Below are positions 1 through 7,944 of a stretch of 64,000 nucleotides of DNA, in pieces. Origin of the DNA: SVEL01 sp045125245 (GTDB lineage: Bacteria > Bacillota > Clostridia > Lachnospirales > Lachnospiraceae). Under the pieces are notes generated by a model, which saw nothing but the letters and a program-made list of their open reading frames with translations, made no database searches and was not told the origin of the DNA. The stretch spans positions 7,025 through 71,024 of the forward strand of contig JBGVNF010000118.1 in the NCBI GenBank assembly GCA_045125245.1. Direction: 5' to 3'. A program made the position numbers and the translations under genes. The first letter of the stretch is position 1. Each line of letters starts with the position of its first letter.

Positions 1-588
1 TGAAGGAGGGTCCATGATGATGCCGTCATATTTATTTCCGCGTCTTATTTCACGTTCAACAAATTTTACACAGTCATCCACAAGCCAACGAATTGGTGCA
101 TCGCCGAGTCCTGAGGATACGGCATTTTCTTTTGCCCAGCCTACCATACCTTTTGAAGCGTCTACATGTGTTACGCTTGCACCAGCAGCAGCTGCAGCTA
201 AAGTAGCACCGCCTGTATAAGCGAAAAGGTTAAGAACTTTTATAGGTCGACCAGCATTTTTTATCTTTTCTGAGAACCAATCCCAGTTAGTTGCCTGCTC
301 CGGGAAAAGACCAGTGTGTTTAAAACTAAATGGTTTTAAGTTAAAAGTTAATGATTTGTAATTAATGCTCCACTGTTCTGGCAAGTCGAAGAATTCCCAT
401 TCACCACCACCTTTTGCACTACGGTGATAATGACCGTTTATATTCTTCCATTGATTTTTGATTTTTTCTGTATTCCATATAACCTGAGGGTCTGGACGAA
501 CTAATCTATAGTCACCCCAACGTTCTAATTTTTCGCCTGATGAACAGTCGATAACCTCATAATCTTTCCATTGATCTGCAATCCACAT
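1..588 (-). CDS. Class I SAM-dependent methyltransferase, 3' end outside the window
   Basis: The minus strand reads open from an ATG at 588-586 to the window edge, 196 codons without a stop, so the C-terminus is missing. The start follows a good AAGGAAG ribosome site at about 594-600. The visible protein begins MWIADQWKDYEVIDC. A glycine-rich SAM-binding motif (VLNLFAYTGGATLAAAAAGA) lies near residues 118-137, followed by THVDASKGMV and ending at the catalytic-region motif IIMDPPS. This layout is that of the RlmI/RlmK-like or YccW-like rRNA cytosine or guanine methyltransferases, so 23S rRNA modification is a reasonable inference, not shown. It is transcribed away from the ribosomal operon. 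Confidence 0.85.
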   Translation of the reverse strand, partial: MWIADQWKDYEVIDCSSGEKLERWGDYRLVRPDPQVIWNTEKIKNQWKNINGHYHRSAKGGGEWEFFDLPEQWSINYKSLTFNLKPFSFKHTGLFPEQATNWDWFSEKIKNAGRPIKVLNLFAYTGGATLAAAAAGASVTHVDASKGMVGWAKENAVSSGLGDAPIRWLVDDCVKFVEREIRRGNKYDGIIMDPPS

Positions 589-696
589 AAATTTTTCTTC
601 CTTATATAAATATTATTTTGTAGTTGTTGTTTAAATAGTAGTTAAATACACAATAATTATAACGGGTAGATATATATGTGTCAATTGAGTTTCTAC

Positions 697-759
697 TATA
701 TTATAATGTGTTTGTTCTATATGATAATGTGTTTGTTCTATATTATAATATGTTTCTTA
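697..759. repeat. Three tandem 21-bp AT-rich repeats
   Basis: Units are 697-717, 718-738 and 739-759. The first two differ at one base; the third is more diverged. They lie in the divergent intergenic region between the methyltransferase and the rpsJ promoter. No gene is seen in 589-890, which is otherwise AT-rich. Confidence 0.8.
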
Positions 760-890
760 TAAATGTTAATATTTGATTTGAAAAGTCACTTATCAAAAAA
801 ATTATTAGCCTACATTATTATAGAAGAAATCCAAAAATAATATTATGAAAAAAACTTATAAAAAAATTTCAAAAAAATGTAAAAAAGTAC

Positions 891-919
891 TTGCAATATG
901 GGAAAGAATAATGTAAACT
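891..919 (+). promoter_or_regulatory. Sigma-A promoter of the S10 ribosomal operon
   Basis: TTGCAA at 891-896 and TAAACT at 914-919 are separated by 17 bp. It is the only good promoter upstream of rpsJ and would start transcription near 926, leaving a leader of about 235 nt. Confidence 0.7.
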
Positions 920-924
920 AACAA

Positions 925-1162
925 ATGCTGTGACATTGATAGCGTAGAAACGAGAGGTTGCTGCTAGAAAATAGCAGGTTTTCCGTGGAGCGAATGTCAA
1001 GTTAGGAAACTGGCGACAAGTCACTGTACAAGAAAATCGTCCGTAATAATACGGAAACAACGTGTGAAACTTGTAAAGAAATTTACGACACACACGGAAG
1101 AGTGTACAGTCACCGCTTGTCGTACTTAAATCAAAAAGTGCGAAAAGGAGGCGACTTTTTTT
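925..1162 (+). promoter_or_regulatory. Structured 5' leader of the S10 operon
   Basis: About 235 nt separate the promoter from rpsJ and contain no open frame of note. Local hairpins are visible: CTGCTA/TAGCAG near 960-983 and CCGTA/TACGG near 1040-1053. The last part pairs AAAAAGT (about 1133) with ACTTTTT just before the rpsJ start, placing the AAGGAGG ribosome site in the loop. S10-operon leaders in other bacteria are autoregulated by a ribosomal protein, so control at this site is likely, but the ligand cannot be read from sequence. Confidence 0.5.
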
Positions 1163-1480
1163 ATGGCAAGTCAAGTCATGAGAATCACATTGAAGGCTTA
1201 CGATCATCAGTTAATCGATCAGTCAGCTGGAAAAATCATCGAAACTGTAAAGAAGACAGGTGCAAAGGTTAGCGGACCAGTGCCACTTCCAACAAAGAAG
1301 GAAGTAGTTACAATTCTTAGAGCCGTTCACAAGTACAAGGATTCTAGAGAGCAGTTCGAGCAGAGAACTCATAAGAGACTCATCGACATCGTAACACCAT
1401 CACAGAAGACTGTAGATGCATTATCTAGATTAGAGATGCCAGCTGGTGTTTACATCGATATTAAGATGAAGACAAAGTAG
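1163..1480 (+). CDS. rpsJ: 30S ribosomal protein S10
   Basis: This 105-residue protein begins MASQVMRITLKAYDHQ, the canonical S10 start, and has usual length. S10 sits in the 30S head and, as NusE, also pairs with NusB in antitermination. AAGGAGG at 1146-1152 sets the start. It is the first gene of the S10 operon. The following gap of 270 nt before rplC is much longer than normal and is structured, which hints at separate control of the downstream genes. Confidence 0.98.
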   Translation: MASQVMRITLKAYDHQLIDQSAGKIIETVKKTGAKVSGPVPLPTKKEVVTILRAVHKYKDSREQFEQRTHKRLIDIVTPSQKTVDALSRLEMPAGVYIDIKMKTK

Positions 1481-1488
1481 TTCTTGAC

Positions 1489-1511
1489 CAAAATTTCCAA
1501 TGGAAATTTTG
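1489..1511 (+). repeat. Perfect 10-bp hairpin after rpsJ
   Basis: CAAAATTTCC and GGAAATTTTG pair around the 3-nt loop AAT. No U-run follows, so it is not a standard terminator. It resembles other 3-nt-loop hairpins in this cluster (8132, 8292, 8355, 14128). Confidence 0.7.
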
Positions 1512-1670
1512 CTCCAGTATGTAGATTAATAGAAAACATATGGGAGTCAAAAACAGAAATGTGCAATCCTGAAGGGTTTAGATATAAAAGCAACACTCAT
1601 TTTTTATGAGGGAATCAACATTTTGATTTTTTCAATTTAGTGTTCCACGTATATTAGACTGTTCTAGGAT

Positions 1671-1707
1671 GTTTTCAAACCTACTTATTATAAGTAAGAT
1701 TGAAAAC
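1671..1707 (+). promoter_or_regulatory. Two-part hairpin in the rplC leader
   Basis: GTTTTCAA (1671-1678) pairs with TTGAAAAC (1700-1707), and inside it TACTTA pairs with TAAGTA around TTA. It ends 43 nt before the rplC start. The rest of 1512-1750 holds no convincing gene. A role in translational control of L3-L4 or in mRNA processing is only an inference. Confidence 0.5.
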
Positions 1708-1750
1708 CGCTGTAGAAAAGCCAAGCAAATTGGCAAACAGGAGGTAAAAA

Positions 1751-2386
1751 ATGAAGAAAGCGATTTTAGCAACAAAAGTCGGAATGACTCAAATCTTCAA
1801 CGAAGATGGTGTGTTAACACCAGTTACTGTACTTCAGGCTGGTCCTTGTGTTGTTACACAGGTTAAGACAGTTGAAAATGATGGTTACAGTGCAGTTCAG
1901 GTTGGTTTTGCTGACAAGAGAGAAAAGCTTGTTAATAAGCCAATGAAAGGACATTTTGATAAGGCTGGAGTTTCTTACAAGAGATATGTAAGAGAGTTCA
2001 AGTTTGAAAATGCCGAGGAATACTCAGTTAAGGATGAAATCAAGGCTGATATCTTTGCAGCTGGCGACAAGGTAGACGCTACAGCAATTGCAAAGGGTAA
2101 GGGATTCCAGGGCGCAATCAAGAGACATGGTCAGTCAAGAGGACCTATGGCTCATGGTTCTAAGTTCCACCGTCATCAGGGTTCTAACGGTGCTTGTTCA
2201 AGCCCAAGTAAGGTATTCAAGGGAAAAGGAATGCCAGGTCACATGGGTGCTAAGAAGATCACAATTCAGAATCTTGAGATCGTTAAAATTGATGCAGACA
2301 ACAACTTAATTCTTGTTAAGGGCGCAGTTCCAGGACCAAAGAAAGCATTGGTTACAATTAAGGAAACTGTTAAGTCTGGCAAGTAA
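1751..2386 (+). CDS. rplC: 50S ribosomal protein L3
   Basis: This 211-residue protein starts MKKAILATKVGMTQIFN, as in Firmicute L3. The central loop that reaches toward the peptidyl transferase centre is clear (HGQSRGPMAHGSKFHRH, then GKGMPGHMGAKK). L3 is one of the first proteins to bind 23S rRNA and nucleates 50S assembly. CAGGAGG about 7 nt upstream of the ATG fixes the start. It is followed after 25 nt by rplD. Confidence 0.98.
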   Translation: MKKAILATKVGMTQIFNEDGVLTPVTVLQAGPCVVTQVKTVENDGYSAVQVGFADKREKLVNKPMKGHFDKAGVSYKRYVREFKFENAEEYSVKDEIKADIFAAGDKVDATAIAKGKGFQGAIKRHGQSRGPMAHGSKFHRHQGSNGACSSPSKVFKGKGMPGHMGAKKITIQNLEIVKIDADNNLILVKGAVPGPKKALVTIKETVKSGK

Positions 2387-2411
2387 TTAATTAGGAAGGA
2401 GGAACACACAG

Positions 2412-3032
2412 ATGGCAAAGGTATCTGTTTACAATATGGAAGGCAAGCAGGTTGGTGATATCGAGCTTAATGATGCTGTATTTGGTGTTGAGGTAAACAA
2501 TCACTTAGTACACATGGCTGTTGTAAATCAGCTTGCAAACAATCGTCAGGGCACACAGAGCGCTAAGACACGTTCAGAAGTTAGCGGTGGCGGAAGAAAG
2601 CCTTGGAAGCAGAAGGGTACAGGACACGCTAGACAGGGTTCTACAAGATCTCCACAGTGGACTGGCGGTGGTATCGTATTTGCTCCAAAGCCAAGAGATT
2701 ACTCTTTCAAGATGAACAAGAAAGAGAAGCAGTTAGCTCTTAAGTCAGCATTGACATCAAGAGTATTAGAGAACAAGTTCATCGTTGTAGATGAAATTAA
2801 GTTAGAGGAAGCTAAGACAAAGAAGTTTGCTGAGGCAATGAACAACTTAAAGGTTTCTAAGGCATTAGTAGTATTAAATACAAACGATGCTAACGTTGTT
2901 AGATCAGCAAAGAACATTCCTACAGTTAAGACAGCTTTAACAAATACAATTAATGTATACGACATCTTAAAGTACGATACAGTAGTTATTGATAAGGCAG
3001 CTGTAGCAACAATCGAGGAGGTGTACGCATAA
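2412..3032 (+). CDS. rplD: 50S ribosomal protein L4
   Basis: This 206-residue protein carries the exit-tunnel loop GGGRKPWKQKGTGHARQG near residues 60-77, where macrolide-resistance changes map in other species. In E. coli L4 represses its own S10 operon; whether that holds here is unknown, but the long rpsJ leader makes it plausible. AGGAGG lies upstream. The stop codon overlaps the rplW start by one base (taATG), suggesting translational coupling. Confidence 0.98.
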   Translation: MAKVSVYNMEGKQVGDIELNDAVFGVEVNNHLVHMAVVNQLANNRQGTQSAKTRSEVSGGGRKPWKQKGTGHARQGSTRSPQWTGGGIVFAPKPRDYSFKMNKKEKQLALKSALTSRVLENKFIVVDEIKLEEAKTKKFAEAMNNLKVSKALVVLNTNDANVVRSAKNIPTVKTALTNTINVYDILKYDTVVIDKAAVATIEEVYA

Positions 3033-3331
3033 TGGCAGACATTAAATACTATGATGTAATCCTCAAGCCTGTAATTACAGAGAAGAGCATGAACGATATG
3101 AGCGCAAAGAAGTATACATTCTTAGTTCATACAGAAGCTAATAAGGTACAGATTAAAGAGGCTGTTGAGAAGATGTTCGAAGGAACAAAGGTAGCAAGCG
3201 TTAACACAATGAACATGGACGGCAAGAATAAGAGACGTGGCATGGTTACAGGAAAGACTGCTAAGACAAAGAAGGCAATCGTTCAGTTAACAGCAGACAG
3301 CAAGGACATTGAAATCTTTGAAGGATTATAA
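3032..3331 (+). CDS. rplW: 50S ribosomal protein L23
   Basis: This 99-residue protein starts MADIKYYDVILKPVITEKS, with the KPVITEKS motif typical of L23. It sits at the tunnel exit and docks trigger factor and SRP. Its start overlaps the rplD stop by one base and a GAGGAGG site lies in the end of rplD. It is followed by an atypical 156-nt gap with paired hairpins before rplB. Confidence 0.98.
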   Translation: MADIKYYDVILKPVITEKSMNDMSAKKYTFLVHTEANKVQIKEAVEKMFEGTKVASVNTMNMDGKNKRRGMVTGKTAKTKKAIVQLTADSKDIEIFEGL

Positions 3332-3363
3332 AATATAATCGAGAAGAAAAAATGTTAGAGTAG

Positions 3364-3467
3364 TTTCATCAGAAAACAATATTGGTGAAACGGTTTGGAG
3401 GAAACAGCGAAGCTGGCGAGGCTCCAAACATACAGTAAATTTTGCTAGAAAACAATATTAGCAAAAT
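3364..3467 (+). repeat. Three hairpins in the rplW-rplB gap, two with identical loops
   Basis: TTTCATC/GGTGAAA (3364-3390) and ATTTTGCTA/TAGCAAAAT (3439-3467) have different stems but enclose the same 13-nt loop AGAAAACAATATT. Between them GTTTGGAG (3393-3400) pairs with CTCCAAAC (3422-3429), with an inner CAGC-gaa-GCTG. None has a U-run. Confidence 0.7.
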
Positions 3468-3487
3468 AGTTGAAAGGAGATAAAACA

Positions 3488-4330
3488 ATGGGAATTAGAA
3501 CATATAACCCATATACACCTTCTAGAAGAAATATGACAGGTCTTGATTTCGCAGAAGTAACAAAGTCAACTCCTGAGAAGTCATTAGTTGTATCATTAAA
3601 GAAGAATTCTGGTCGTAACAACCAGGGTAAGATCACAGTTAGACATCGTGGTGGCGGTGTTAGAAGAAAGTACAGAATCGTTGACTTCAAGAGAAGAAAA
3701 GACGATATTCCAGCTACTGTAATTGGTATCGAGTACGATCCAAACAGAACAGCTAATATAGCATTAATCTGCTACGCAGATGGTGAGAAGGCATACATCT
3801 TAGCTCCTAACGGACTTAAGGATGGTATGAAGGTTATGAACGGCGCTAACGCTGAAATCAAGGTTGGTAACTGCTTACCACTTGAGGCTATTCCAGTTGG
3901 TACAGAAGTACACAACGTTGAGTTATACCCAGGCAAGGGTGGACAGTTAGTTCGTTCAGCAGGTAACTCAGCTCAGCTTATGGCTAAGGAAGGCAAGTAT
4001 GCTACACTTAGATTACCATCAGGCGAAATGAGAATGGTTCCAGTTGTTTGCCGTGCAACAATCGGTACAGTTGGTAACATCGAGCACGACTTAGTTAACG
4101 TTGGTAAGGCAGGTCGTAAGCGTCATATGGGTATTAGACCTACAGTTCGTGGTTCTGTTATGAACCCTAATGACCATCCACACGGTGGTGGTGAAGGTAA
4201 GACAGGTATTGGTCGTCCAGGTCCATGTACACCTTGGGGTAAACCAGCACTTGGCTTAAAGACAAGAAAGAAGAACAAGCAGTCTAACAAGCTCATCGTA
4301 AGAAGACGCGATGGCAAGAACTTTAAATAA
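3488..4330 (+). CDS. rplB: 50S ribosomal protein L2
   Basis: This 280-residue protein starts MGIRTYNPYTPSRR. The frame is open from a TTG at 3470, but the ATG at 3488 is chosen because AAAGGAGA lies 7-8 nt upstream and because L2 proteins start with this sequence. The C-terminal NDHPHGGGEGKTGIGR motif holds the histidine next to the peptidyl transferase centre. L2 bridges the subunits and is needed for their association. rpsS follows after 12 nt. Confidence 0.98.
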   Translation: MGIRTYNPYTPSRRNMTGLDFAEVTKSTPEKSLVVSLKKNSGRNNQGKITVRHRGGGVRRKYRIVDFKRRKDDIPATVIGIEYDPNRTANIALICYADGEKAYILAPNGLKDGMKVMNGANAEIKVGNCLPLEAIPVGTEVHNVELYPGKGGQLVRSAGNSAQLMAKEGKYATLRLPSGEMRMVPVVCRATIGTVGNIEHDLVNVGKAGRKRHMGIRPTVRGSVMNPNDHPHGGGEGKTGIGRPGPCTPWGKPALGLKTRKKNKQSNKLIVRRRDGKNFK

Positions 4331-4342
4331 GGAGGATTACCA

Positions 4343-4621
4343 ATGGCTAGATCATTAAAAAAAGGTCCATTTGCGGATGCAAGTTTACTTAAGAAAGTAG
4401 ACGCTATGAACGAGGCTGGACAGAAGTCAGTTATCAAGACTTGGTCAAGACGTTCAACAATCTTCCCACAAATGGTTGGACATACAATTGCAGTTCACGA
4501 TGGAAGAAAGCACGTTCCAGTATATGTGACAGAAGACATGGTTGGACACAAGCTTGGTGAATTCGTTGCTACCAGAACTTTCAGAGGACATGGTAAAGAC
4601 GATAAGAAGTCAAGACGTTAG
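4343..4621 (+). CDS. rpsS: 30S ribosomal protein S19
   Basis: This 92-residue protein starts MARSLKKGPFAD, the family signature, and retains the GHKLGEFVATRTFRGH block that contacts 16S rRNA. S19 forms a head complex with S13 and contacts the A-site tRNA region. Length is typical. AAGGAGG precedes it and rplV follows after 30 nt with its own strong ribosome site. Confidence 0.98.
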   Translation: MARSLKKGPFADASLLKKVDAMNEAGQKSVIKTWSRRSTIFPQMVGHTIAVHDGRKHVPVYVTEDMVGHKLGEFVATRTFRGHGKDDKKSRR

Positions 4622-4651
4622 TGGAAAGAAGATTGAAAGGAGGTCACATCC

Positions 4652-5041
4652 ATGGCAAAAGGACATAGAAGTCAGATAAAGAGAGAAAGAAATGCTAATA
4701 AGGACACAAGACCATCAGCAAAACTTTCTTACGCTAGAATTTCAGTACAGAAGGCATGCTTCGTACTTGATGCAATCAGAGGAAAGGACGTACAGTCTGC
4801 ACTTGGTATCTTAGCATACAATCCAAGATATGCATCTTCAGTTATAGAGAAACTCTTAAAGTCAGCAATCGCAAATGCTGAGAACAACAATGGTATGAAC
4901 CCAGAAAACCTCTACATTGAAGAGTGTTACGCAAATCAGGGTCCTATCATGAAGAGAATCAGACCAAGAGCACAGGGTAGAGCTTACAGAATCGAGAAGA
5001 GAATGTGTAACTTAACAATAGTGCTCAATGAAAAGAAATAG
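4652..5041 (+). CDS. rplV: 50S ribosomal protein L22
   Basis: This 129-residue protein has the L22 core (SYARISVQKACFVLDAIRGK near residues 25-44) and the beta-hairpin region ENLYIEECYANQGPIMKRIRPRA, which lines the exit tunnel opposite L4. The N-terminal extension of about 15 residues is slightly longer than in B. subtilis. GGAGG precedes the start; rpsC follows after 22 nt. Confidence 0.97.
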   Translation: MAKGHRSQIKRERNANKDTRPSAKLSYARISVQKACFVLDAIRGKDVQSALGILAYNPRYASSVIEKLLKSAIANAENNNGMNPENLYIEECYANQGPIMKRIRPRAQGRAYRIEKRMCNLTIVLNEKK

Positions 5042-5063
5042 TTAGCGGAAAGGAGAACGCGAA

Positions 5064-5735
5064 ATGGGACAGAAAGTTAATCCTCACGGCATAAGAGTCG
5101 GCGTTATTAAAGATTGGGATTCAAAGTGGTACGCAGAGGCTGATTTCGCTGATAATCTTGTAGAAGATCACAAAATCAGAGAGTACCTTAAGAAGAAGTT
5201 ATATAGCGCAGGTGTTTCTAAGATTGAAATCGAAAGAACATCTGACAGATGTAAGGTTATCGTTTACACAGCTAAGCCTGGTGTTGTTATCGGTAAGGGC
5301 GGTGCTGAAATCGATAAGTTAAAAGATGAAGTACAGAAGTTATCAGCAATGAAAGTACTTGTTGATGTTAAAGAAATTAAGAAGCCAGATAGAGATGCTC
5401 AGTTAGTAGCAGAGAACATTGCTCTCCAGTTAGAGAACCGTGTTTCTTTCAGAAGAGCTATGAAGTCAGCAATGGGTAGAACACTCAAGGCTGGTGCTAA
5501 GGGTATCAAGGCTGCATGTTCAGGACGTCTTGGTGGAGCTGATATGGCTCGTACAGAGTTCTATACAGAAGGAACTATTCCACTTCAGACATTACGTGCT
5601 GATATTGATTATGGATTCGCAGAGGCTGATACAACATATGGTAAGGTTGGTATCAAGGTTTGGATTTACAATGGTGAAGTTCTTCCTACAAAGGCTGCTG
5701 CAAAAGAAGATAGCAAGGAAGGGAGCGATAAATAA
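5064..5735 (+). CDS. rpsC: 30S ribosomal protein S3
   Basis: This 223-residue protein starts MGQKVNPHGIRVG. A type II KH RNA-binding motif is visible (PGVVIGKGGAEIDKLK, about residues 73-88). S3 forms part of the mRNA entry tunnel with S4 and S5. The last base of its stop codon is the first base of the rplP ATG, so the two genes are likely coupled. Length is typical. Confidence 0.98.
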   Translation: MGQKVNPHGIRVGVIKDWDSKWYAEADFADNLVEDHKIREYLKKKLYSAGVSKIEIERTSDRCKVIVYTAKPGVVIGKGGAEIDKLKDEVQKLSAMKVLVDVKEIKKPDRDAQLVAENIALQLENRVSFRRAMKSAMGRTLKAGAKGIKAACSGRLGGADMARTEFYTEGTIPLQTLRADIDYGFAEADTTYGKVGIKVWIYNGEVLPTKAAAKEDSKEGSDK

Positions 5736-6172
5736 TGTTAATGCCAAAGAGAGTTAAGCGTCGTAAGCAATTCCGTGGAACAATGTCTGGTAAGGCATTA
5801 AGAGGTAACAAGATTACTAACGGTGAATATGGTATCGTCGCTATGGAACCAGCATGGATAAGATCTAATCAGATCGAAGCTGCCCGTATTGCTATGACAC
5901 GTTATATCAAGCGTGGTGGTAAGGTTTGGATTAAGATTTTCCCAGATAAGCCAGTAACTACAAAACCAGCAGAAACAAGAATGGGTTCCGGAAAAGGAAC
6001 ACTCGAGTACTGGGTTGCAGTTGTTAAGCCAGGCAGAGTATTATTCGAGATCTCTGGTGTAGCTGAAGAAGTAGCTAGAGAAGCTCTTCGTCTCGCAACT
6101 CATAAATTACCTGTAAAGTGCAAGATCGTTTCTCGCGCAGATTTAGAAGGCGGTGATAACAGTGAAAATTAA
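5735..6172 (+). CDS. rplP: 50S ribosomal protein L16
   Basis: This 145-residue protein starts MLMPKRVKRRKQFRGTM; a second ATG two codons later is possible but MLMPKR is the usual form. GSGKGTLEYWVAVVKPGRVLFE is the conserved central block. L16 contacts the A-site tRNA elbow and is a late assembly protein. The gene overlaps both rpsC (1 nt) and the start of rpmC (11 nt). Confidence 0.98.
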   Translation: MLMPKRVKRRKQFRGTMSGKALRGNKITNGEYGIVAMEPAWIRSNQIEAARIAMTRYIKRGGKVWIKIFPDKPVTTKPAETRMGSGKGTLEYWVAVVKPGRVLFEISGVAEEVAREALRLATHKLPVKCKIVSRADLEGGDNSEN

Positions 6173-6368
6173 TAAGTATGTAGAAGATTTAAAGGCAAAA
6201 TCAGCTGCAGAATTAAATGATGAATTAGTAGCTGCTAAAAAGGAACTTTTCAATTTAAGATTCCAGAACGCAACAAACCAGTTGGATAACACAAGCAGAA
6301 TCAAGGAAGTTAGAAAGAATATCGCAAGAATTCAGACAGTACTTTCAGAGCAGGCTAAGGCTAACTAG
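6162..6368 (+). CDS. rpmC: 50S ribosomal protein L29
   Basis: This 68-residue protein begins at a GTG at 6162 (MKINKYVEDLKAK). An in-frame GTG at 6153 would add three residues, but the purine-rich GAAGGCGG at 6146-6153 is spaced for 6162. The two-helix L29 pattern (ELFNLRFQNATNQLDNTSRI) is clear. L29 sits beside L23 at the tunnel exit. The start lies inside the end of rplP. Confidence 0.96.
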   Translation: MKINKYVEDLKAKSAAELNDELVAAKKELFNLRFQNATNQLDNTSRIKEVRKNIARIQTVLSEQAKAN

Positions 6369-6404
6369 TTGTAAATTGGAAATCTGAGAAAGGAGACATT
6401 TGTC

Positions 6405-6659
6405 GTGGAAAGAAATTTAAGAAAAACACGTACCGGTAAGGTAGTAAGTGACAAGATGGACAAGACAATTGTTGTAGCAGTTCAGGATAACGTAAAGCAT
6501 CCATTATACAACAAGATTGTTAAGAGAACTTATAAATTAAAGGCTCATGATGAGAACAACGAGTGCGGTATCGGTGATACTGTAAAGGTTATGGAGACAA
6601 GACCATTATCAAGAGATAAGAGATGGAGACTTGTTGAAATCATCGAGAAGGCTAGATAG
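6405..6659 (+). CDS. rpsQ: 30S ribosomal protein S17
   Basis: This 84-residue OB-fold protein uses a GTG start at 6405 (MERNLRKTRTGKVVSDKMDKT), with AAAGGAG about 9 nt upstream. The motifs VVSDKMDKTIVV and ETRPLSRDKRWRLVEI are typical. S17 is a primary 16S rRNA binder near helices 7 and 11. Length is normal; rplN follows after 18 nt. Confidence 0.98.
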   Translation: MERNLRKTRTGKVVSDKMDKTIVVAVQDNVKHPLYNKIVKRTYKLKAHDENNECGIGDTVKVMETRPLSRDKRWRLVEIIEKAR

Positions 6660-6677
6660 TAGGAAGGGAGAATTATT

Positions 6678-7046
6678 ATGATTCAACAGGAAAGTAGACT
6701 TAAAGTTGCTGATAATACAGGCGCTAAAGAATTACTTTGTATCAGAGTAATGGGCGGTTCTACTAGAAGATATGCTAATATCGGTGATATCATCGTTGCT
6801 TCAGTTAAAGAAGCAACACCAGGCGGTGTTGTAAAGAAGGGCGATGTAGTAAAGGCTGTAGTAGTTCGTTCCGTTAAGGGCGCTCGTCGTAAGGACGGAT
6901 CTTATATTAAATTTGATGAGAACGCAGCTGTTATCATCAAAGATGATAAGACACCAAAAGGAACACGTATTTTTGGACCAGTTGCAAGAGAGCTTAGAGA
7001 GAAGCAGTTCATGAAGATTGTTTCATTAGCTCCAGAAGTATTATAA
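6678..7046 (+). CDS. rplN: 50S ribosomal protein L14
   Basis: This 122-residue protein starts MIQQESRLKVADNTGAKE and ends LAPEVL, the standard length for bacterial L14. The signature VADNTGAKELLCIRVMGG is intact. L14 lies at the subunit interface, contacts 16S helix 14 and is the docking site of RsfS. It is first in the spc-type gene order, without a break from rpsQ. Confidence 0.99.
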   Translation: MIQQESRLKVADNTGAKELLCIRVMGGSTRRYANIGDIIVASVKEATPGGVVKKGDVVKAVVVRSVKGARRKDGSYIKFDENAAVIIKDDKTPKGTRIFGPVARELREKQFMKIVSLAPEVL

Positions 7047-7057
7047 GGAGGTTCCTA

Positions 7058-7369
7058 ATGTCAGCAATGAAGATTAAAAAAGGCGACCTTGTAAAGGTAA
7101 TCGCTGGTAAGGATAAAGACAAAGAAGGCAAGGTTATCAGTGTAGATCAGAAGAACGGAAAGGTTCTCGTTGAAGGCGTAAACATGATGACTAAGCACAC
7201 AAAGCCAAGCGCTGCTAATCAGCAGGGTGGTATCGTTACAGCAGAAGCTCCAATCGATGCTTCAAACGTTATGTTAGTTGTAGACGGTAAGGCTACAAGA
7301 GTTGGTTTTAAGATGGAAGGCGACAAGAAAGTTCGTTTTGCAAAATCAACAGGTAAGGTTATTGATTAA
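7058..7369 (+). CDS. rplX: 50S ribosomal protein L24
   Basis: This 103-residue protein has an N-terminal KOW motif (KIKKGDLVKVIAGKDKDKEGKV, about residues 5-26). L24 is an early assembly initiator near the tunnel exit. The start at 7058 follows AAGGAGG by 6 nt; an in-frame ATG three codons later fits the ribosome site less well. rplE follows after 20 nt. Confidence 0.98.
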   Translation: MSAMKIKKGDLVKVIAGKDKDKEGKVISVDQKNGKVLVEGVNMMTKHTKPSAANQQGGIVTAEAPIDASNVMLVVDGKATRVGFKMEGDKKVRFAKSTGKVID

Positions 7370-7389
7370 TTAGAGAGGAGGACCGTAAA

Positions 7390-7929
7390 GTGAGCAGACT
7401 TAGAGAAACATACAAGAACGAAATCGTAGACGCTATGGCTAAGAAGTTTGGTTATGCAAACGTTATGCAGGTACCAAAGCTTGATAAGATCGTTATAAAC
7501 ATGGGTGTTGGTGAAGCTAAGGACAACGCTAAGGTTTTAGACGCAGCAGTTAAGGATCTTGAGACAATCGCAGGTCAGAAGGCTGTACTTACAAGAGCAA
7601 AGAAGTCAATTGCTAACTTCAAGATTAGAGAAGGTTTAGCAATCGGATGTAAGGTTACTCTTAGAGGTGAGAAGATGTACGAATTCCTCGATAGATTAGT
7701 AAACCTTGCACTTCCTCGTGTTCGTGACTTTAGAGGTGTAAACCCTAATTCATTTGACGGAAGAGGAAATTACGCTTTAGGTATTAAGGAACAGATCATT
7801 TTCCCTGAAATCGAATATGATAAGGTTGATAAAGTAAGAGGTATGGATATCATCTTCGTTACAACAGCTAACACAGATGAAGAAGCTCGTGAATTATTGA
7901 CATTATTCAATATGCCATTTCAGAAGTAA
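7390..7929 (+). CDS. rplE: 50S ribosomal protein L5
   Basis: This 179-residue protein uses a GTG start at 7390 (MSRLRETYKNEIVDAM) with GAGAGGAGG upstream. Conserved blocks include KIVINMGVGEAK and the GRGNYALGIKEQIIFPEI segment. L5 binds 5S rRNA and contacts the P-site tRNA and S13. Size is exactly as in other Firmicutes. Confidence 0.98.
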   Translation: MSRLRETYKNEIVDAMAKKFGYANVMQVPKLDKIVINMGVGEAKDNAKVLDAAVKDLETIAGQKAVLTRAKKSIANFKIREGLAIGCKVTLRGEKMYEFLDRLVNLALPRVRDFRGVNPNSFDGRGNYALGIKEQIIFPEIEYDKVDKVRGMDIIFVTTANTDEEARELLTLFNMPFQK

Positions 7930-7944
7930 TTAGGAGGTAAATCC

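Noticed and set aside
1669..1866. A 65-codon open frame over the rplC start
   Set aside because: It overlaps the certain rplC gene in another frame and has no ribosome site.
3470..3487. TTG start giving L2 six more residues
   Set aside because: It precedes the ribosome site; the ATG at 3488 gives the family-typical N-terminus.
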